Shown: piece by piece, positions 9,403-17,575 of the stretch
How the letters are laid out: each line of letters opens with the position of its first letter
Numbering within the stretch: the first letter of the stretch is position 1
From: Mycobacterium sp. MYCO198283
Lineage (GTDB): Bacteria; Actinomycetota; Actinomycetes; Mycobacteriales; Mycobacteriaceae
Reading direction: 5' to 3'
NCBI RefSeq assembly: GCF_021213805.1
Contig: NZ_JAJQJI010000004.1
Coordinates: 248,001-312,000, forward strand
DNA length: 64,000 nucleotides
Translations under genes and position numbers: made by a program
The notes under the pieces: model-generated
The model's database searches: none
What the model was told of the DNA's origin: nothing
What the model saw: the letters and a program-made list of their open reading frames with translations, nothing else

Positions 9403-10782
9403 TCAGACTGCGGCGTGGGCGTCGGCCCACGCGTTGTAGCCGCCGAGCAGGTCGGAGACCTGCCCAATGCCGTTGGCGCGCAACACCGATGCGGCCACGC
9501 TGGAACGCCAGCCACCGGCGCAGTGCACGACGATCGGCTTGTCGGCGGGCACTTCGCCGAGACGCACACGCAACTGGGCGAGCGGGATGTGCAGGGAGTC
9601 GGGGATGGCGCCGCCCTCGCGTTCACCGGGGTTGCGGATGTCGACCAGCGTCACTGCGTCCTCGGCCAGCAGCTCATCGAGTTTGGTGACCGTAGTGCGT
9701 TGTGCGGCCTGCACGAGGTCGGCGAGTTCGGCAGGGAAGTGCCCGTCGCGGCTCACGTTGAGGTAGCCAATGGCGTCATCGGAACCAATACATGCCAGGC
9801 GCAGCGCGGCCTGCTGCTCGTCACCCGGGTAGGTGATCAGGGCGATCTGCTCACCGACGTCGGCGACCATGCCGCCGGTTTCGGCGAACCGGCCGTCGAA
9901 GCCGACGTTGACCGTCCCGCGCAGGTGCCCGGCGGCGAAGTCCTCGACGCTGCGGGCATCGAGCACCCGCACCCCCGCATCGAGCGCAGCGCGGATCTGC
10001 TGAGGTGTCATCTCGGGCACGGTGCGGTCCGCCTGCAGTAGGGGGTGGATGCGCTTGTTCATTGCGGCGTCGGAGGCGAAGTACGCCGGTGCGGCGGGCT
10101 GGCCCGCGGTCAGCATCGCGACGAACGCTTCCTCGGTCATTGGCTGCGCCGACGGATTGCTCGCCCGCTGGTCCCCGATCGTCGACGTCAGCTCGCTCGA
10201 AAGATTCTTTCCGCACGACGAGCCGGCGCCGTGGGCAGGCATCACCGTCACGCTGTCGGGCAGCGTCATGAGCGTGCCGTGCAGCGTGCGGTACATCGCC
10301 CGAGCCAGGTCGCTCGTCGAGCTGTCACCGATGTTCGCCAGGTCCGGACGGCCGACGTCGCCGATGAACAGCGAGTCCCCGGTCAGCACGGCCACCGGCT
10401 CGGCCCCGGCACGGTCGCGGACGAGCACGCTGATCGATTCCCAGGTGTGGCCCGGGGTCGACAAGATCTCCAGATCAACCTCACCGAGAGACACGTGCTC
10501 GCCGTCGGCCAGCCGGCGGATTGGGTAGTCGGTCTCGGCGACCTCGCCGAAGCCAATCCATGCGTCGGTCGCATCCACCAACTCCAGGTGGCCCGACACG
10601 AAGTCGGCGTGGAAGTGGGTGTTGATCACCCCTTCGATCGTCAGCCCGAACTTCTTTGCGTCGGCCAGGTAATCGCTGATGTCACGGCGCGGATCGACCA
10701 CCACTGCGCGGCCGGTGGTGTCGTCGCCGATCAGGTAAGACGCGTGCGAAAGGCACTCGATGTAGTACTGCTCCAGGATCAT
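9403..10782 (-). CDS. CstB-like persulfide dioxygenase-rhodanese fusion, copy 1
   Basis: 459-residue enzyme. The N-terminal metallo-beta-lactamase domain has HFHAD (His56, His58, Asp60), TPGHT (His112), an intact TGDSLF with Asp136, and His184, giving the His/His/Asp iron set of ETHE1-type persulfide dioxygenases. A first rhodanese-like domain (about 255-345) has no Cys in its loop. The second (about 365-459) has Cys421 in HCAGGWR. This is the CstB architecture. GAGAGGAA precedes the ATG. It is the first gene of the minus-strand operon, and its promoter faces the operator cluster at 10845-10928. It is a paralogue of the gene ending the same operon. Confidence 0.92.
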   Translation of the reverse strand: MILEQYYIECLSHASYLIGDDTTGRAVVVDPRRDISDYLADAKKFGLTIEGVINTHFHADFVSGHLELVDATDAWIGFGEVAETDYPIRRLADGEHVSLGEVDLEILSTPGHTWESISVLVRDRAGAEPVAVLTGDSLFIGDVGRPDLANIGDSSTSDLARAMYRTLHGTLMTLPDSVTVMPAHGAGSSCGKNLSSELTSTIGDQRASNPSAQPMTEEAFVAMLTAGQPAAPAYFASDAAMNKRIHPLLQADRTVPEMTPQQIRAALDAGVRVLDARSVEDFAAGHLRGTVNVGFDGRFAETGGMVADVGEQIALITYPGDEQQAALRLACIGSDDAIGYLNVSRDGHFPAELADLVQAAQRTTVTKLDELLAEDAVTLVDIRNPGEREGGAIPDSLHIPLAQLRVRLGEVPADKPIVVHCAGGWRSSVAASVLRANGIGQVSDLLGGYNAWADAHAAV

Positions 10783-10844
10783 TGGAATTCCTCTCAGTCG
10801 TGTTTCGGGCTTTGGTTCATGACGGCCCGCTAGATATTCCTACA

Positions 10845-10928
10845 ATACCCCCAGGGGTATATATTTCCGTCTGACGAATACCCCTCTGGGTATGCTAGCG
10901 TCGAAGGCGACGATACCCCCATGGGTAT
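10845..10928. promoter_or_regulatory. Three CsoR/CstR-type operator boxes between divergent operons
   Basis: Three 16-bp near-palindromes of the form ATACCCC/GGGTAT lie at 10845-10860, 10878-10893 and 10913-10928, with starts 33 and 35 bp apart (about three helical turns). C-tract/G-tract boxes flanked by AT are typical operators of the CsoR/CstR/RcnR family. A -10-like TATGCT (10891-10896) overlaps the middle box. The boxes lie between the persulfide dioxygenase start (10782) and the rhodanese start (10960), so one repressor could silence both operons. Confidence 0.8.
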
Positions 10929-10959
10929 CTTCGATCAACCGATAGGAGGTCCCTGATCC

Positions 10960-11544
10960 ATGACGAACACGACGATCGACGCCGCCGAGCTGCAGGAACT
11001 GCTCGCCTCGGCCAATCCGCCGCGCCTCATCGACGTCCGCACCCCCGCGGAGTTCGAGACCCTGCACATCGACGGTGCCTACAACGTGCCGCTGGACCTA
11101 CTGCGGAAGCATCGCGACGACATCGCTGGCCACCTCGATCAGCAGGTTGTCCTGATCTGCCGCTCCGGACAACGCGCCAATGAGGCTGAGCAGACGCTGC
11201 GCAAAGCCGGTCTGCCGAACGTCCACATCTTGGCGGGGGGCATCACCGGGTGGGCGGCCCACGGTTTCGCCGTCAACCGCGGCGTGCAGCGCTGGGACCT
11301 GGAGCGGCAGGTACGCCTGGCCGCCGGGCTCATCGTCGCCGTCAGCATTCTCCTGAGCGCATTCGTTCCATACCTAGAGTGGATCGCCTTCGCGATCGGC
11401 GCCGGCCTCACCGTAGCCGCGCTGACCAACACCTGCGCCATGGGAATGCTGCTGGCCCGGCTTCCCCACAACCGCGCCGGCGCCACCTGCGATGCCGCGA
11501 CGATCACCGGTCAACTACGTGAAGCGCCACACGCGCGAAGCTGA
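10960..11544 (+). CDS. Membrane-anchored rhodanese (YgaP-like, rhodanese plus DUF2892)
   Basis: 194 residues. Residues 5-108 form a rhodanese domain with the catalytic Cys67 in ICRSGQR. Two hydrophobic helices at about 118-136 and 140-160 form the DUF2892-type anchor, with NTCAMG between the membrane part and the tail. The YgaP group binds and transfers sulfane sulfur at the inner membrane face. AGGAGG (10944-10949) fits the ATG. It is the first gene of the plus-strand operon, downstream of three operator boxes and upstream of the repressor gene. It may feed persulfide sulfur to, or take it from, the CstB-like enzymes. Confidence 0.9.
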   Translation: MTNTTIDAAELQELLASANPPRLIDVRTPAEFETLHIDGAYNVPLDLLRKHRDDIAGHLDQQVVLICRSGQRANEAEQTLRKAGLPNVHILAGGITGWAAHGFAVNRGVQRWDLERQVRLAAGLIVAVSILLSAFVPYLEWIAFAIGAGLTVAALTNTCAMGMLLARLPHNRAGATCDAATITGQLREAPHARS

Positions 11545-11599
11545 TCGCCACGGAGATACGCCCTGCCAGCGGCAATGCTTTGAAAGGTTGAACCGTTGA

Positions 11600-11929
<330 letters not shown>

Positions 11930-11952
11930 CTAACCACGACAAAGGAGTCATT

Positions 11953-12351
11953 ATGAGCATCGCGCTAGCCACGAGCCTGAAACTACCATTCGACGACGCC
12001 GTGGCCCGCACCCGGGAAGTGTTGTCCCAGCAAGGATTTGGCGTTCTCACCGAAATTGATGTCAAAGCGACACTGAAGAACAAGCTCGATGAGGACATGG
12101 AGAACTACCTGATCCTTGGCGCCTGCAACCCACCGCTGGCCCACCGTGCGATCACGGCGCACCGTCAGATTGGCCTGCTCCTGCCATGCAATGTCGTAGT
12201 ACGCAGCGACCCTGACGACCCGGAACTCACACTCGTCGAGGCCATGAACCCCCAATTGCTTGTAGACGTCACCGACGAACCCGAACTGCAACCGATCGCC
12301 CAAGAAGTTGCCGATAGGCTCAAAGCGGCAATTGAAGCGCTGGCCGGTTAG
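11953..12351 (+). CDS. DUF302 domain protein
   Basis: 132-residue soluble protein with the DUF302 fold signature: an N-terminal strand-helix with FDDAVARTREVL, GFGVLTEIDV, then LGACNPPLAHRAI and a VVVRSDPDDP segment. AAAGGAG lies before the ATG. DUF302 proteins often sit beside rhodaneses and sulfur or metal genes; their biochemical role is not established. Here it is the last gene of the CstR-controlled plus-strand operon, 23 bp after the repressor gene, which ties it to reactive-sulfur handling. Confidence 0.88.
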   Translation: MSIALATSLKLPFDDAVARTREVLSQQGFGVLTEIDVKATLKNKLDEDMENYLILGACNPPLAHRAITAHRQIGLLLPCNVVVRSDPDDPELTLVEAMNPQLLVDVTDEPELQPIAQEVADRLKAAIEALAG

Positions 12352-12859
12352 GACTGCAATCAGCGTTCCTCGGCGTTTGCGGCGCCGCTTACCCCAAGTG
12401 GTGACGGTGCCTGATGGTTACCGCCGACAGCCGGTGTCGACTGGTCCGGCGTAAACCACCGCGAGGGGCCGCCCGGTTCCAAGGTTCGCGGTTAATCACC
12501 TGTTCGTTGTGGCGGCACGACGGTTGGTTCGGGTGCTCTTGGGGCCGGCAATGACACGGCCGACTGACCGAACGCCTGGAGGGGCGCACACGCGACACGA
12601 AGTCTTGCGGCCGTCTGGACGCACGCTCTGATCGTGAGCCGAAAAGAGGGGCGAAGGGGGGCGTATCTTCCTGCGTGGCAATGCACCCGCGGCTCCTCCA
12701 TCGGCTACTGTCCAAAACCCCCGCTGTGCCAAGAGTGTGCCAAGACCCGCAGAAACGCGCGAGATGGTGAAGACAGGGCGAGACAGGCGCAACCCGCTGA
12801 CCTGGACATATAGGTACAGAGCGAACACGGTGAAATGCAATAAACGCTGGTCAAAGGCA
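12352..12859. other. Non-coding island end
   Basis: About 500 bases without a recognisable gene. Short frames on both strands have no family resemblance. The only clear structures are the tandem 10-bp repeat at 12725-12745 and, at its right edge, the tRNA fragment. No integrase gene is visible here, so if the island carries one it is probably at the other end. Confidence 0.6.
12725..12745. repeat. Tandem TGTGCCAAGA repeat, 11-bp period
   Basis: Two exact copies of TGTGCCAAGA at 12725-12734 and 12736-12745, one helical turn apart, 115 bp from the tRNA fragment. Short direct repeats near an attachment core resemble integrase arm-binding sites, but this is inference. Confidence 0.5.
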
Positions 12860-12903
12860 TTTACACACCAGCGGTCGGCGGTTCGATACCGTCCACGCCC
12901 ACC
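12860..12903 (+). other. 3' half of tRNA-Val(UAC): putative attR of the island
   Basis: The 44 bases fit canonical tRNA numbering from position 32 to the 3' CC: anticodon loop TTTACAC (anticodon TAC at 12862-12864), 3' anticodon stem ACCAG, five-base variable loop, TPsiC stem GGCGG / loop TTCGATA / stem CCGTC with one G-T pair, acceptor strand CACGCCC, then A and CC. No D arm or 5' acceptor strand GGGCGTG lies upstream, so this is a fragment. Elements that integrate into the 3' half of a tRNA leave exactly this at one end and an intact tRNA at the other. The intact gene should lie left of the window. Confidence 0.75.
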
Positions 12904-12919
12904 GGTTGCGCACAGCACA

Positions 12920-12957
12920 GCGCCCGGGAACAGCGCCGAAACGCTGCCCCCGGGCGC
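12920..12957. terminator. Long GC hairpin, probable terminator
   Basis: GCGCCCGGG (12920-12928) pairs with CCCGGGCGC (12949-12957), and an inner CAGCG/CGCTG pair (12931-12935 with 12942-12946) extends the stem. There is no clear U-tract. It lies 17 bases after the tRNA fragment and 10 bases beyond the stop of the minus-strand gene, so it probably was the tRNA terminator and may also stop the convergent gene. Confidence 0.6.
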
Positions 12958-12966
12958 CGGGAGTCG

Positions 12967-13227
12967 CTAGCCCCGCGGCGGCGTGGCGCCGCCCGTCCGG
13001 TCAACCCCCTGGTGATCGGGACGACGCCGCAGCCCCAGCAGGCCCGCCAAGCCCGCGAGGCCGAGCAGACCCCACAGGCCGTTGTCGCCGCCGTCGTCCT
13101 CGTTGTCCGCGGCCACCACCGCGACGTGCGCGGCGGGGCTCGCGACCACCGGCTGGGCGGCGGCCACACCGGCCCCGCCCAGCAGCAGGCCGGCCGACAT
13201 CATGAGCGCAGCGAGTGCAATTCGCAT
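12967..13227 (-). CDS. Small exported WGxxGxxG-type protein
   Basis: 86 residues from the ATG at 13227; the frame extends further upstream but the ATG precedes a clear signal peptide (MRIALAALMMSAGLLLGGAG, likely cleaved after AAAQ). After an acidic linker (DNEDDGGDN) comes WGLLGLAGLAGLLGLRRR, a WGxxGxxG hydrophobic segment followed by Arg, the layout of C-terminal sorting or anchor signals. It then continues with a 20-residue polar tail. The role is unknown; cell-envelope location is likely. Confidence 0.75.
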   Translation of the reverse strand: MRIALAALMMSAGLLLGGAGVAAAQPVVASPAAHVAVVAADNEDDGGDNGLWGLLGLAGLAGLLGLRRRPDHQGVDRTGGATPPRG

Positions 13228-13357
13228 TTCACATCCCTTCGTAGACCTCCGGGCCGAACTTCGGACGGAGGTGCGACGGGTGTCGCACCGCCTCCAATAC
13301 CCCGCCGTCGTTGGCCGAAACGGCCAATTGGCAGGTTCGGCCGCGTTGCGCCGGGGA

Positions 13358-13387
13358 ATGCGGGTGTCGGAGATGCGGGTGTCGGAA
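13358..13387. repeat. Tandem 15-bp repeat between divergent exported-protein genes
   Basis: ATGCGGGTGTCGGAG at 13358-13372 is followed directly by a copy with one change at 13373-13387. It lies in the 229-bp gap between two divergent genes for small exported proteins. A slippage duplication or regulatory direct repeat is possible. Confidence 0.4.
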
Positions 13388-13456
13388 ATCCGGCCCGCCT
13401 CCGGTCTGCGCCTCCTACGCTGACCGGGTCGGGGCACGAGCCGTTGAGGAGACGTC

Positions 13457-13834
13457 ATGGCCAGGTGGGCGGCATTGCTCGGGGTGATCGGCGGACTGAT
13501 CACCGCTCCGCTGCTGATGGCGGGCGGGGCGACGGCGGCCCCCTGCAACGATGCGTACTGCGTGCCCTTTGTAGACCGGAACATCACGCCCCGCGGCACC
13601 TGCCCGTTCAGCCTCGCCTACGACTTCGGCCTCGACGCGGCGGGCAACACGTACATGTGCAACCCCACACAGTTCTGGGTGCCGACGGCGCCGCTCATCG
13701 GTGAGCGGCGCTTCGGCGAGCCGTGCCGGGTCGGCGAGCGTGGCTTGGCACAGGCACCGGACGGCAACCCGCTGGAGTGCAACGGCACGTCCTGGCAACT
13801 GAGCACGGTCGCGCTCTTCACCCCGACGGAGTAG
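13457..13834 (+). CDS. Small exported Cys-containing protein of unknown function
   Basis: 125 residues with a Sec signal peptide (hydrophobic 5-22, likely cleavage after ATAA). The mature part has six cysteines (CNDAYC, TCPF, MCNP, PCRV, ECNG), suggesting disulfide bonds outside the membrane. GAGGAG precedes the ATG. It resembles small secreted mycobacterial proteins but I cannot name a family. It lies divergent from the WGxxGxxG gene and 70 bp upstream of cobD. Confidence 0.75.
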   Translation: MARWAALLGVIGGLITAPLLMAGGATAAPCNDAYCVPFVDRNITPRGTCPFSLAYDFGLDAAGNTYMCNPTQFWVPTAPLIGERRFGEPCRVGERGLAQAPDGNPLECNGTSWQLSTVALFTPTE

Positions 13835-13904
13835 GTGCCGGCGCAACGCCCCGAGCGCACACCTCGTCGCCGACGCCGCGACGCGCAGTGACAAGCTGCG
13901 GACC

Positions 13905-14864
13905 GTGAGCGATCGGCGGGTGGTGGCGGCCGGCATCGCCGTGGGCGCGCTCGCCGACCGGCTGGTGACCGATCCGGCGCGCGGACATCCGGTCGCCGGT
14001 TTCGGCGCCGCCGCCGCCGCGCTGCAGCGCGTCACCTACTCCGACCGGCGCTGCGCCGGCGTGGGCCACGAACTGCTGGCGGTCGGTGCCGTCGCGGTGC
14101 TCGGCATGGCCCTGCAGCGGGCGGCGCGCCCCGTCGGTCCGGTGGCCGAGGGCGCGGTGGTGGCGGCCGCGACGTGGGTGGTGCTGGGCGGAGAATCGTT
14201 GGCGCGCACCGCTGCCCGGCTCGCCGGTCTGATCGAGGCCGGCGACGTCGACGCCGCCCGGGCGCTGCTGCCGTCGCTGTGCGGCCGCGATCCACGCGCG
14301 CTCGACGCGGCCGGCCTGGTGCGCGCGGCCCTGGAGTCGGTCGCGGAGAACACCTCGGACGCCTATGTCGCCCCGGTGCTCTACGCGCTGGGCGGAGCGC
14401 CGGCGGCGCTGGCCTACCGGGCGGTCAACACGCTCGACGCGATGATCGGTTACCGCTCGCCGCGCTACGCCCGCTTCGGCTGGGCGGCGGCACGGGTCGA
14501 CGACCTGCTGAACTACGTGCCGGCTCGGGTCACCGGCGGGTTGACCGCGCTGTGCGCACCGCTGGTGGGCGGCAGCCCGGCGGCGGCGCTGCGGGTGTGG
14601 CGCCGCGACGCCCGGCGGCATCCGAGCCCCAACGCCGGCGTCGCCGAGGCGGCGTTCGCGGGCGCGCTGGGCGTCCGGCTCGGCGGGCCGACCCAGTACG
14701 CGCACCAGCTGGAGATCCGTCCCACGCTCGGCGACGGCCCCGCGCCGACGGTGGCGGACCTGCGACGGGCTGTCCGGTTGGCGCGGGCGGTGCAGGCCGC
14801 GGCGGCGCTGCTCGTGATCACCGTCGCCGGCCGTAGCGGTCGGCGAGGCGCTGCTCGCTGGTGA
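13905..14864 (+). CDS. cobD: Adenosylcobinamide-phosphate synthase (CobD/CbiB)
   Basis: 319-residue multi-pass membrane enzyme that attaches aminopropanol (or its phosphate) to adenosylcobyric acid in B12 synthesis. The N-terminus has ADRLVTDP followed by GHPV, then helices; the conserved ESVAENTSDAYVAPVLYALGG-type block near 144-164 and YRAVNTLDAMIGYRS follow, with HPSPNAGVAEAAFAGALG late in the protein. Start is the GTG at 13905. Its 3' end overlaps the convergent SURF1 gene by 47 bp. It corresponds to Rv2236c in M. tuberculosis; the other late B12 genes of this window are 35 kb away. Confidence 0.93.
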   Translation: MSDRRVVAAGIAVGALADRLVTDPARGHPVAGFGAAAAALQRVTYSDRRCAGVGHELLAVGAVAVLGMALQRAARPVGPVAEGAVVAAATWVVLGGESLARTAARLAGLIEAGDVDAARALLPSLCGRDPRALDAAGLVRAALESVAENTSDAYVAPVLYALGGAPAALAYRAVNTLDAMIGYRSPRYARFGWAAARVDDLLNYVPARVTGGLTALCAPLVGGSPAAALRVWRRDARRHPSPNAGVAEAAFAGALGVRLGGPTQYAHQLEIRPTLGDGPAPTVADLRRAVRLARAVQAAAALLVITVAGRSGRRGAARW

Positions 14865-15621
14865 CGGGCGCGGGCGCCGTGCGCTCACGCCGCCGCTGCC
14901 GGATCTCGGCGTAGGCGAAGTACGCGAGCCCGATCGGCGCGATGATGCCGAACGCGATCCACTGGATGCCGTACGACAGGAACGGTCCGGCGTCGAGGTG
15001 CGGCAGCGGAACGACGCCCAGGCCGCCGGGCTGGCCGTCGGTGAGCTGCAGGTAGGGCGCTGCGAGCGGCGTCCGCAGCACGTCGGCCACCTGCGCGGTG
15101 TCGATGGAGTACACCTGCGGGAAGGGGCCCTCGAACAGCGGCTCGCGGCCTTCGGCGCGCGACTCCGATTCGCGGAGCCGGGCGGTGAGGGTGACGGGGC
15201 CGGTGGGCGCCGGCGCGATGTCGGGCACCTGCGAACCCGCCACCGGCCGCACATAGCCGCGGTCCACCAAGATGACCGGCCCACCGTCGACCGCGAACGG
15301 CGTGAGCACCTCGAACGCCGGCTCGGCGTCCACCACCCGCAGCCGCGCCAGCGCCTGCCGGTCGGCGAGGTAGCGACCCGTCACGACGACGCGACGCCAC
15401 TGCGCGTCGCCCACCGGTGCGTTCGGGGCCGGTAGCAGCTCGGCGAGCGGCACGGGCTCCGCCGTCACCGACCGCGCGATCTGGTCGTTCTCCCGTGACG
15501 TCGCGGTGTTCTTGCCGAGCTGCCACGGCGCCAGCACCGTGAAGCACAGGTAGGCGAACAGCGCAACCACCGCGGCCAGCGCCAGCCAGCCCGGCCGCAG
15601 CAGGAACGCCCAGCGCGTCAT
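14818..15621 (-). CDS. SURF1-family cytochrome oxidase assembly protein
   Basis: 267 residues with a membrane helix at each end (about 12-32 and 226-246) and a long extracytoplasmic middle, the SURF1 layout. Family signatures are PWQLGKN after the first helix, WRRVVVTGRY, LVDRGYVRP, and a final GIQWIAFG. SURF1 supports assembly of the aa3 oxidase, probably haem delivery. It starts 30 bp after the stop of the ptkA-like gene on the same strand, so the two are likely co-transcribed. In M. tuberculosis (Rv2235) the phosphatase gene ptpA sits between them; it is absent here. Confidence 0.92.
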   Translation of the reverse strand: MTRWAFLLRPGWLALAAVVALFAYLCFTVLAPWQLGKNTATSRENDQIARSVTAEPVPLAELLPAPNAPVGDAQWRRVVVTGRYLADRQALARLRVVDAEPAFEVLTPFAVDGGPVILVDRGYVRPVAGSQVPDIAPAPTGPVTLTARLRESESRAEGREPLFEGPFPQVYSIDTAQVADVLRTPLAAPYLQLTDGQPGGLGVVPLPHLDAGPFLSYGIQWIAFGIIAPIGLAYFAYAEIRQRRRERTAPAPVTSEQRLADRYGRRR

Positions 15622-15651
15622 CGGCCCGCCACGTCCTCGGTCGGCCGGCCG

Positions 15652-16350
15652 TCAGACACCGAGCACCTCGCGCAGCTCGGCGGTGGTGTCGACGTGGGCG
15701 ACCGCGCGGGCAGCATCGGCCGGATCGGTGAAGTCGTCGCGGCCGTAACCCCAGCCGACGACCACCGTGTCGATGCCGTGGTCGGAGGCGCCCAGGACGT
15801 CGTGGGCGCGGTCGCCGACCATCAGCATTCGCTCGGGCAGCGGCGCGAGCTGCGCCAGCGCGTGGGCCACCACGTCGGCCTTCGACGAGCGCACGCCGTC
15901 CGGGCTGGCACCGGCGATCACCTCGAAGAACCCGTCGAGGCCGAAGTGTTCGAGGATTCGCCGCGCCGTCGGTTCGGCCTTGGACGTGGCGACCGCCAGC
16001 CGCACGCCGGCCTGGTGCAGTGCGGCCAGCAGCTCCGGGATGCCGTCGAAGACCCGGTTGTCCCGCCAGCCGCGGCTGGTGTAGTCGGCGCGGTAGGCGG
16101 CGATGGCGTCCGACGCCCGGTCGCCGAGGCCCATCGACTGCAGCGTGAGGTGCATCGGCGGACCGACGATCATCGTCGCCAGGTCGGTGTCTGGCGGGGC
16201 GGCGGCGCCGACGGACGCCAGCGCGTGCCGGAAGCTGCCGACGATGCCCGGCGCCGAATCGGTGAGCGTGCCGTCGAGGTCGAACAGCACCAGCTGCGGT
16301 CGCACGCCCGCGCGCCCGGCCCGGGTCTGCTGCATCTCGACATCGGTCAC
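15652..16350 (-). CDS. ptkA: HAD-family phosphatase/tyrosine kinase PtkA homologue
   Basis: 232 residues from the GTG at 16350. HAD motifs: [11 protein letters not shown] (Asp24 and Asp26), [11 protein letters not shown], and [12 protein letters not shown]. The sequence closely resembles Rv2232, described as PtkA, which autophosphorylates on Tyr and phosphorylates PtpA; by family it could equally be a phosphoglycolate-type phosphatase. The disordered 60-residue N-terminus of the M. tuberculosis protein is short here. The frame is open up to 16461, so a longer protein is possible. ptpA, normally next door, is missing. Confidence 0.85.
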   Translation of the reverse strand: MTDVEMQQTRAGRAGVRPQLVLFDLDGTLTDSAPGIVGSFRHALASVGAAAPPDTDLATMIVGPPMHLTLQSMGLGDRASDAIAAYRADYTSRGWRDNRVFDGIPELLAALHQAGVRLAVATSKAEPTARRILEHFGLDGFFEVIAGASPDGVRSSKADVVAHALAQLAPLPERMLMVGDRAHDVLGASDHGIDTVVVGWGYGRDDFTDPADAARAVAHVDTTAELREVLGV

Positions 16351-16421
16351 ACCGCCATTGTCCCCGACCGCAGCGGCGGCGGGCGCTGCCGGGATGGCGG
16401 CGGCCGGCCTCGGCGGCGCAC

Positions 16422-16427
16422 TACTGT
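16422..16427 (+). promoter_or_regulatory. -10 box TACTGT, leaderless start for the Nif3 gene
   Basis: TACTGT ends 8 nt before the GTG at 16436, so transcription should begin at or beside the start codon. Confidence 0.5.
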
Positions 16428-16435
16428 CTAAAAGC

Positions 16436-17575
16436 GTGGCGGTTCGGCTCGGGGAGATCATCGACGTTCTCGAGGCGGCGTATCCGCCGGCGCTGGCGCA
16501 GGACTGGGATTCGGTCGGGCTGGTGTGCGGCGATCCGGTCGAGACGGTCGACTCGGTGACCGTCGCCGTCGACCCGACCGCGGCCGTCGTCGACGAGACC
16601 GGCGACCGGGCGCTGCTCGTCGCCCATCACCCGCTGCTGCTGCGCGGCGTCGACACCGTGGCCGCCGACAGCCCGAAGGGCGCGCTGGTGCACCGGTTGT
16701 TGCGCCGGGGATCGGCGCTGTTCACTGCCCACACCAACGCCGACGCGGCAGCCCCGGGCGTGTCCGATGCGCTGGCGGCGGCACTCGGGCTGAAAGTCGA
16801 CGGCGTGCTCGAGCCGGTGGCCTCCGGGCCAGGGCTCGACAAGTGGGTCGTCTACGTGCCGGTGCCCGACGCCGACACGGTGCGCGAGGCGATCTTCGCC
16901 GCCGGCGCCGGACACCTGGGGAACTACTCGCACTGCAGCTGGAGCGTCACCGGAACCGGGCAGTTCCTGCCGCACGACGGGGCCCGGCCCGCGATCGGCG
17001 AGGTCGGCACCGTCGAGCGGGTCACCGAGGAGCGCGTCGAGGCGGTCGCGCCGGCCGCCGCCCGCGCCACGGTGCTCGCCGCGCTGCGCGCCGCCCACCC
17101 CTACGAAGAACCGGCGTTCGACATCTTCCCGATGGCGCCGATCCCGTCGGGCGCCGGCATCGGCCGGATCTGTTCGCTGCCCGCGCCCGAATCCTTCGCG
17201 CGGTTCGCCGCCCGGGTGCACCGGTCGCTGCCGGCGACGTCGTGGGGCGTGCGTGCCGCGGGCGACGCCGCGATGCCGGTGCGGCGAGTCGCCGTCTGCG
17301 GGGGCGCCGGCGACTCGCTGCTGTCGACGGTCGCGGGCTGCGGCGTCGACGCCTACGTGACCGCGGACCTGCGGCACCACCCGGCCGACGAACACCGCCG
17401 CGGATCGGCGGTGGGATTGGTCGACGTGGCGCATTGGGCCAGCGAACAGCCGTGGTGCGCGCAGGCCGCCGCGGTGCTGTCCGACGCGTTCGGCGCAGCC
17501 CTGCCCGTGCGGGTGTCGACGGTCCGAACCGACCCGTGGAACGTCGAGCCGTGCGGAGTGCCCCATGAAAGCTGA
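16436..17575 (+). CDS. Nif3/YqfO-family dinuclear-metal protein
   Basis: 379 residues from the GTG at 16436; the frame runs upstream to 16103 over the ptkA gene, but the protein family starts here with [11 protein letters not shown]. Metal ligands include HHP (His64, His65), HTNAD (His99, Asp103) and a late DVAHWASEQ. Between them sits the inserted PII-like domain seen in the longer Nif3 proteins ([10 protein letters not shown]). The family is described as GTP cyclohydrolase I type 2-like, but no physiological role is settled. It is the first of three overlapping plus-strand genes (Rv2230c to Rv2228c order). Confidence 0.92.
   Translation: MAVRLGEIIDVLEAAYPPALAQDWDSVGLVCGDPVETVDSVTVAVDPTAAVVDETGDRALLVAHHPLLLRGVDTVAADSPKGALVHRLLRRGSALFTAHTNADAAAPGVSDALAAALGLKVDGVLEPVASGPGLDKWVVYVPVPDADTVREAIFAAGAGHLGNYSHCSWSVTGTGQFLPHDGARPAIGEVGTVERVTEERVEAVAPAAARATVLAALRAAHPYEEPAFDIFPMAPIPSGAGIGRICSLPAPESFARFAARVHRSLPATSWGVRAAGDAAMPVRRVAVCGGAGDSLLSTVAGCGVDAYVTADLRHHPADEHRRGSAVGLVDVAHWASEQPWCAQAAAVLSDAFGAALPVRVSTVRTDPWNVEPCGVPHES

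Noticed and set aside
12812..12866. Possible intact tRNA with unusual anticodon arm
   Set aside because: CTGGT could pair with ACCAG but the loop would be 15 bases, and there is no D arm or 5' acceptor strand upstream.
12861..13169. Minus-strand frame starting inside the tRNA fragment region
   Set aside because: Its end is a translation of the tRNA 3' arm and its body is antisense to the small exported protein gene, a known annotation artefact.
13835..13904. Cobalamin riboswitch before cobD, or before the cobUTS operon
   Set aside because: The spaces are too short and lack B12-box-like sequence; starts appear leaderless or closely spaced.
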